Assembly (NCBI RefSeq): GCF_028656935.1
Contig: NZ_JAMDGZ010000035.1
Coordinates: 1 to 64,000 of the forward strand
Source: Pseudomonas rubra
Lineage (GTDB): Bacteria; Pseudomonadota; Gammaproteobacteria; Pseudomonadales; Pseudomonadaceae
DNA: 64,000 nt
Reading direction: 5' to 3'
Part shown: piece by piece, positions 56,478 through 64,000 of the stretch
How the letters are laid out: the number at the start of each line of letters is the position of its first letter
Position numbering within the stretch: position 1 is the stretch's first letter
The notes under the pieces: generated by a model
Told to the model about the DNA's origin: nothing
What the model saw: the letters and a program-made list of their open reading frames with translations, nothing else
Databases searched by the model: none
Program-made: the position numbers and the translations under genes

Positions 56478-57347
56478 ATGCAAGGCGCGATGTTACGTCA
56501 TCAGCAACCCGCCCCCGGCCGTAACAAGCCGGTGCCGCGTGGTGCTAGCCGGATGGTGGCCAAGGAGCCACTGTCGGCGCGCCTGCCCAAGGCCAACTTC
56601 AACGTGTTCAAACGCCTGCTGTGGCCGGTGTTGCTGGTCGTCGCCGGCTTTGGCGCCTATGAGGGTGCTCAGCGCCTGATGCCGTACGCCGACCGGCCGA
56701 TTACCAAGATCGCCGTGCAGGGTGACCTCAGCTACATCAGCCAGCAGGCGGTGCAGCAACGTATCGCTCCGTACGTGGCGGCAAGCTTTTTCACCGTCGA
56801 CCTGGCAAGCATGCGTGCGGAACTGGAGCAGATGCCCTGGATCGCCCACGCCGAAGTGCGCAGGGTGTGGCCGGATGAAGTAGTGATCCGCCTGGAAGAA
56901 CAGCTGCCCGTCGCGCGCTGGGGTGACGAAGCCTTGCTCAATAACCAGGGCCAGGCTTTCACCCCGCGTGAATTGGCCAACTATGAACACCTGCCGCAGC
57001 TGTTCGGGCCGCAGCGGGCACAGCAAAAAGTAATGCAGCAATATCAGGTCCTGAGCCAGATGTTGCGGCCGATGGGCTTTTCGATTGCCCGGCTGGAGTT
57101 GCGCGAGCGCGGCAGCTGGTTCCTGACCACCGGTGCCGGAAGCGCTGGGCCAGGTATCGAACTGCTGCTGGGACGCGATCATCTGGTGGAAAAGATGCGC
57201 CGCTTCATTGCCATTTACGACAAGACACTAAAAGAACAGATCACGAACATCGCCCGCATCGATCTGCGTTATGCCAATGGCCTGGCTGTTGGCTGGCGGG
57301 AACCGAATGCACCGACGACGGCCCAACCCGCCGTTGCGAAGAATTAG
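56478..57347 (+). CDS. ftsQ: Cell division protein FtsQ
   Basis: A 289-residue bitopic protein: basic Pro-rich cytoplasmic N-terminus, one transmembrane segment at about 49-64 ([16 protein letters not shown]), then a POTRA domain ([20 protein letters not shown]) and a beta domain. It nucleates the FtsQLB complex. A second ATG four codons in (56490) is a possible start, but 56478 has GCGAGG upstream. Confidence 0.94.
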   Translation: MQGAMLRHQQPAPGRNKPVPRGASRMVAKEPLSARLPKANFNVFKRLLWPVLLVVAGFGAYEGAQRLMPYADRPITKIAVQGDLSYISQQAVQQRIAPYVAASFFTVDLASMRAELEQMPWIAHAEVRRVWPDEVVIRLEEQLPVARWGDEALLNNQGQAFTPRELANYEHLPQLFGPQRAQQKVMQQYQVLSQMLRPMGFSIARLELRERGSWFLTTGAGSAGPGIELLLGRDHLVEKMRRFIAIYDKTLKEQITNIARIDLRYANGLAVGWREPNAPTTAQPAVAKN

Positions 57348-57362
57348 AGAGAGGCAGGACCC

Positions 57363-58619
57363 ATGGCAAATGCGCATAGCGGCAAAATGATCGTCGGGCT
57401 GGATATCGGCACCTCCAAGGTTGTGGCTCTGGTGGGCGAAGTCGCCGCCGACGGCACCCTGGAAATCGTCGGTATTGGCACTCACCCCTCGCGCGGGTTG
57501 AAGAAGGGCGTCGTGGTCAATATCGAGTCCACCGTGCAGTCGATCCAGCGCGCGGTCGAAGAAGCCCAGCTGATGGCGGGTTGCCGGATTCACTCGGCGT
57601 TCGTCGGTGTTGCCGGCAATCACATCCGCAGCCTGAACTCCCACGGCATCGTTGCGATTCGTGATCGCGAAGTCAGCGCGGCGGACCTTGAACGCGTGCT
57701 CGACGCCGCCCAGGCCGTGGCCATTCCTGCCGATCAGCGGGTCCTGCACACCCTGCCGCAGGATTACGTGATCGACAACCAGGAAGGTGTGCGCGAGCCC
57801 CTGGGCATGTCCGGCGTGCGTCTGGAAGCCAAGGTCCATGTGGTCACCTGCGCGGTCAATGCTGCCCAGAACATCGAGAAGTGCGTGCGCCGCTGCGGTC
57901 TGGAAATCGACGACATCATTCTTGAGCAACTGGCCTCGGCCTATTCGGTTTTGACCGACGACGAGAAAGAGCTGGGCGTGTGCCTGGTCGATATCGGCGG
58001 CGGCACCACCGACATCGCGATCTTCACCGAAGGCGCGATCCGTCACACCGCAGTGATCCCGATTGCCGGCGACCAGGTGACCAACGACATCGCCATGGCC
58101 TTGCGCACGCCGACCCAGTACGCCGAAGAGATCAAGATCCGTTACGCCTGTGCCCTGGCCAAGCTGGCCGGCGCTGGTGAAACCATCAAGGTGCCGAGCG
58201 TCGGCGACCGTCCGCCGCGCGAACTGTCGCGCCAGGCCCTGGCCGAGGTGGTCGAGCCACGTTACGACGAGCTCTTCACCCTGATTCAGGCCGAACTGCG
58301 TCGCAGTGGCTACGAAGACCTGGTACCGGCGGGCATCGTCCTGACCGGCGGTACCTCGAAAATGGAAGGTGCGGTGGAACTTGCCGAAGAAATCTTCCAC
58401 ATGCCGGTACGCCTGGGCGTGCCGCACAGTGTTCGCGGCCTTAGCGATGTGGTGCGCAACCCGATCTATTCCACCGGTGTGGGCCTTTTGACCTACGGCC
58501 TGCAAAAGCAGTCCGACGGCTTGACCCTGACCGGTATCAGCAGCAGCAACAGCTATGGCGATGAACCGAAGGCTCCAGCGTTCGAACGCTTCAAACGTTG
58601 GGTCCAGGGCAACTTTTAA
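57363..58619 (+). CDS. ftsA: Cell division protein FtsA
   Basis: A 418-residue actin-like ATPase that anchors FtsZ to the membrane. Actin-fold phosphate loops are VGLDIGTSK near residue 12 and VDIGGGTTDIAIF near 210. The C-terminal amphipathic membrane helix is FERFKRWVQGNF. AGAGAGGCAGG precedes the ATG. ftsZ follows after 56 bases. Confidence 0.97.
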   Translation: MANAHSGKMIVGLDIGTSKVVALVGEVAADGTLEIVGIGTHPSRGLKKGVVVNIESTVQSIQRAVEEAQLMAGCRIHSAFVGVAGNHIRSLNSHGIVAIRDREVSAADLERVLDAAQAVAIPADQRVLHTLPQDYVIDNQEGVREPLGMSGVRLEAKVHVVTCAVNAAQNIEKCVRRCGLEIDDIILEQLASAYSVLTDDEKELGVCLVDIGGGTTDIAIFTEGAIRHTAVIPIAGDQVTNDIAMALRTPTQYAEEIKIRYACALAKLAGAGETIKVPSVGDRPPRELSRQALAEVVEPRYDELFTLIQAELRRSGYEDLVPAGIVLTGGTSKMEGAVELAEEIFHMPVRLGVPHSVRGLSDVVRNPIYSTGVGLLTYGLQKQSDGLTLTGISSSNSYGDEPKAPAFERFKRWVQGNF

Positions 58620-58675
58620 AGTTTCAAAGCAGTAGTAGTAGGCGCAAAAACTAGAGAACTGTAAGGAGAGGGAAA

Positions 58676-59863
58676 ATGTTCGAGCTCGTAGACAACGTCC
58701 CGCAAAGTCCGGTCATCAAGGTGATTGGTGTCGGTGGCGGCGGTGGCAACGCCGTTAATCATATGGTCAAGAGCAACATCGAAGGCGTCGAGTTCATCTG
58801 CGCCAACACCGATGCTCAGGCGCTGAAAAACATCGGCGCACGCACCATTCTGCAACTGGGTACCGGCGTGACCAAAGGCCTGGGTGCTGGTGCCAATCCG
58901 GAAGTTGGCCGCCAGGCCGCGCTGGAAGACCGTGAGCGCATCGCCGAAGTGCTGCAAGGCACCAACATGGTGTTCATCACAACCGGCATGGGCGGCGGTA
59001 CTGGTACCGGTGCGGCGCCGATCATCGCCGAAGTGGCGAAGGAGATGGGCATCCTTACCGTTGCCGTGGTCACCCGGCCGTTCCCGTTCGAAGGCCGCAA
59101 GCGCATGCAGATTGCCGATGAGGGCATCCGTGCACTGGCTGACAGCGTCGACTCGCTGATCACCATCCCCAACGAGAAGCTGCTGACCATCCTGGGCAAG
59201 GACGCAAGCCTGCTGTCGGCGTTCGCCAAGGCTGACGACGTGCTGGCCGGTGCCGTTCGCGGTATCTCCGACATCATCAAGCGTCCGGGCATGATCAACG
59301 TCGACTTCGCCGACGTGCGTACCGTGATGAGCGAGATGGGCATGGCCATGATGGGTACCGGCTGCGCCAGCGGTCCTAACCGTGCACGTGAAGCGACTGA
59401 AGCAGCCATCCGCAACCCGCTGCTCGAAGACGTCAACCTGCAGGGCGCTCGCGGCATCCTGGTCAACATCACCGCAGGTCCTGACCTGTCGCTGGGCGAG
59501 TACTCGGACGTCGGTAGTATCATCGAGGCCTTCGCTTCCGATCACGCCATGGTCAAGGTCGGTACTGTTATCGATCCGGACATGCGCGACGAGCTGCACG
59601 TTACCGTGGTTGCCACTGGCCTGGGTGCGAAAATCGAGAAGCCGGTCAAGGTTATCGACAACACCATGCAGACCGCTTCCGCGCAATCCCCGGCTCCGGC
59701 CCCGGTACGCAACGAGCAGTCCTCGGTGAACTACCGTGATCTGGAGCGTCCGACCGTGATGCGCAACCAGGCTCACGCCGGTGCTGCTGCTGCAAAACTT
59801 AATCCGCAAGACGATCTGGACTACCTGGACATCCCGGCATTCCTGCGTCGTCAGGCCGATTAA
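58676..59863 (+). CDS. ftsZ: Cell division protein FtsZ
   Basis: A 395-residue tubulin-like GTPase forming the Z-ring. The tubulin signature GGGTGTG is at 106-112 and the T7 loop has NVDFADVRTVM. A variable linker (about 318-378) is followed by the conserved C-terminal peptide DYLDIPAFLRRQ, which binds FtsA. AAGGAGAGGG gives a strong ribosome site. Confidence 0.98.
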   Translation: MFELVDNVPQSPVIKVIGVGGGGGNAVNHMVKSNIEGVEFICANTDAQALKNIGARTILQLGTGVTKGLGAGANPEVGRQAALEDRERIAEVLQGTNMVFITTGMGGGTGTGAAPIIAEVAKEMGILTVAVVTRPFPFEGRKRMQIADEGIRALADSVDSLITIPNEKLLTILGKDASLLSAFAKADDVLAGAVRGISDIIKRPGMINVDFADVRTVMSEMGMAMMGTGCASGPNRAREATEAAIRNPLLEDVNLQGARGILVNITAGPDLSLGEYSDVGSIIEAFASDHAMVKVGTVIDPDMRDELHVTVVATGLGAKIEKPVKVIDNTMQTASAQSPAPAPVRNEQSSVNYRDLERPTVMRNQAHAGAAAAKLNPQDDLDYLDIPAFLRRQAD

Positions 59864-59914
59864 TGAAATTTATCAGGGGTATAAGGGTGATTGGTGTTCA
59901 GCAAAGGCCGGGTC

Positions 59915-59923
59915 TGGTATTAT
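59915..59923 (+). promoter_or_regulatory. Candidate extended -10 promoter of lpxC
   Basis: TGG-TATTAT (59915-59923) is an extended -10 with only a weak -35 region; the lpxC start is about 50 bases on. lpxC may also be read from upstream ftsZ promoters. Confidence 0.45.
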
Positions 59924-59939
59924 CCTCAGCCTTTGTTGA

Positions 59940-60887
<948 letters not shown>

Positions 60888-60917
60888 GTACGAACACTCT
60901 CTTCTTTAGTTTCTTTG

Positions 60918-60941
60918 GGCCACCTTCGGGTGGCCTTTTTT
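60918..60941 (+). terminator. Terminator after lpxC
   Basis: GGCCACC (60918-60924) and GGTGGCC (60929-60935) around a stable TTCG loop, followed by six T. Confidence 0.93.
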
Positions 60942-60951
60942 ATGGGTGGTC

Positions 60952-61036
60952 TGTGGGAGCGGCGGTGCGGCGGCCGACTTGCCCCGCGATAGCAGTCTGT
61001 CAGTCGCATCGCATCGCGGGGCAAGCCCGCTCCTAC
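60952..61036. repeat. Inverted REP pair between lpxC and dciA
   Basis: A plus-oriented, longer variant (TGTGGGAGCGGCGGTGCGGCGG...TTGCCCCGCGAT, 60952-60990) is followed by an inverted standard unit ATCGCGGGGCAAGCCCGCTCCTA (61013-61035). It lies between convergent genes. Confidence 0.85.
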
Positions 61037-61500
61037 CCAGGTTGCTGATCCTTGTCCCGCGCATGACTGGCCAGACGTTCCAGCGCTGCGCGCAGTTTCG
61101 GATCGCTGATACCGTCGGCGGTCGCCTGGATGCTCTCGGCGGCGCGCGTGGAGAGGTCTGCGGTATGCCCGACGGCCTGGCTCTGGGTGGTCGGCGGCTG
61201 CACCTTGAACAAAATCCGGGTCAGGCTGGCAAACACCTCGAGAGTCTGCAACTGGCGTTGCAGGCGTTTTTGCTGGTAACGCAGGCGGGTGGCCCAGTGG
61301 CCGTCGGTGACGATCAGCAATAACGTGCCTTCACGCCAGGAGGCGATATGGCAGTGTTCGCGTGCCGCCGGCTGCAACTGGCTGTCGAGCAGCTTTTGCA
61401 GTTGCGCCAGGCGCTGGGCCTGGCTGAACAGGGCTTTGAGCGGCCGGGCCTCGCGTAAAAGAACGGCGGGGGCGCGAGCCGGCGAAGGGCGAAAAGCCAT
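61033..61500 (-). CDS. dciA: DciA-family (DUF721) helicase-loading protein
   Basis: A 155-residue DUF721 protein. The folded N-terminal part has LKALFSQAQRLAQLQKLLDSQLQ and the family-typical LLLIVTDGHWATRLRYQQKRLQRQL. The C-terminal ~50 residues are polar and probably disordered. DciA is the ancestral loader of the replicative helicase DnaB in bacteria without phage-derived DnaC, including pseudomonads. The location between lpxC and secA is that of the P. aeruginosa homologue. It is divergent from secA, with 283 bases between. Confidence 0.9.
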   Translation of the reverse strand: MAFRPSPARAPAVLLREARPLKALFSQAQRLAQLQKLLDSQLQPAAREHCHIASWREGTLLLIVTDGHWATRLRYQQKRLQRQLQTLEVFASLTRILFKVQPPTTQSQAVGHTADLSTRAAESIQATADGISDPKLRAALERLASHARDKDQQPG

Positions 61501-61783
61501 GTTAGGGACACCTGAAGTTACAGAGAAGCCATCTTAGCAGATCGCCCGCGCCCCGCCGTATACGGGCGCTCAGGGTAAAACTTCATGTTGCAATGACTTG
61601 AAGTTGGCGAAAAAGGCCTTATTTTAACCAAGCCCCGTAAAAGCGCTGTGCCAGCATCGTGGAATCCGCCACTTTCCTCACCATCGTTTCCGGGTAGAAT
61701 GCTCGTTCGCATGCGGCCATAAGGGCTGCACGGGCGACTCACGGGGCCGCCCTCCATCCCTACGTGTGGAAGATCCTGTCGAT

Positions 61784-64000
<2,217 letters not shown>

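Noticed and set aside
61501-61783. A secM-like secretion monitor gene before secA
   Set aside because: No plus-strand frame with signal peptide and arrest motif was seen; the only sizable frame is on the opposite strand and is not protein-like.

Overview
The window is GC-rich, gene-dense chromosomal DNA from a gamma-proteobacterium, almost certainly Pseudomonas. I favour the P. putida/P. entomophila side of the genus. The reasons are the dauBAR D-arginine locus, a mdeRAB methionine-degradation locus whose lyase keeps P. putida MdeA landmark residues, the gene order of the blocks, and many copies of a 'GGGAGCGGGCTTGCCCCGCGAT' type REP element. The species call is inference; the genus call is firm.

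Layout. 1-5.1 kb: yaaA, a polysaccharide-deacetylase-like protein, a PIN-PhoH ATPase and the molybdopterin genes moaCDE. 5.3-11.3 kb: an amino-acid binding protein, dauBAR on the minus strand, rhlB and an esterase. 11.4-15.8 kb: a general L-amino-acid ABC transporter (aapJQMP type) behind a good sigma-54 promoter. 15.8-21 kb: the envelope-stress protease algW (minus strand), a Nif3-like protein and the sulfate-activation genes cysD-cysNC. 21.0-21.7 kb: an intact bacteriocin immunity gene next to a decayed HNH DNase-toxin remnant, the only clear trace of accessory DNA. 21.8-26.3 kb: mdeR and mdeAB. 26.4-32.4 kb: zapG, a hydrolase, trpS, zapE, a GlxA-type regulator and an aldo/keto reductase. 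32.6-37.5 kb: rplM-rpsI, petABC (cytochrome bc1) and sspAB. 37.5-41.3 kb (minus strand): lpoA-yraN-gmhA-dolP and a small lipoprotein. 41.5-42.8 kb: rsmI and the RNase P RNA. 43.0-60.9 kb: the complete dcw cluster mraZ-rsmH-ftsL-ftsI-murEF-mraY-murD-ftsW-murGC-ddlB-ftsQAZ followed by lpxC. 61-64 kb: dciA (minus strand) and the 5' part of secA.

Functionally most of the window is conserved housekeeping: peptidoglycan precursor synthesis and division, lipid A commitment (lpxC), protein export, respiration, translation and sulfate assimilation. The more lineage-specific parts serve amino-acid scavenging: D-arginine conversion by DauA/DauB, general amino-acid uptake, and methionine to 2-oxobutyrate by MdeA followed by its oxidation by MdeB.

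I found no CRISPR array, prophage, transposase, tRNA or rRNA, and nothing I would call a new biological system. The best leads are modest: the decayed toxin with its retained immunity gene, a deacetylase-like protein lacking metal ligands, a His-to-Leu change at the active site of DauA, a C-terminal extra domain on TrpS, a clear MraZ operator, a near-consensus sigma-54 site, and a very strong hairpin between petC and sspA.
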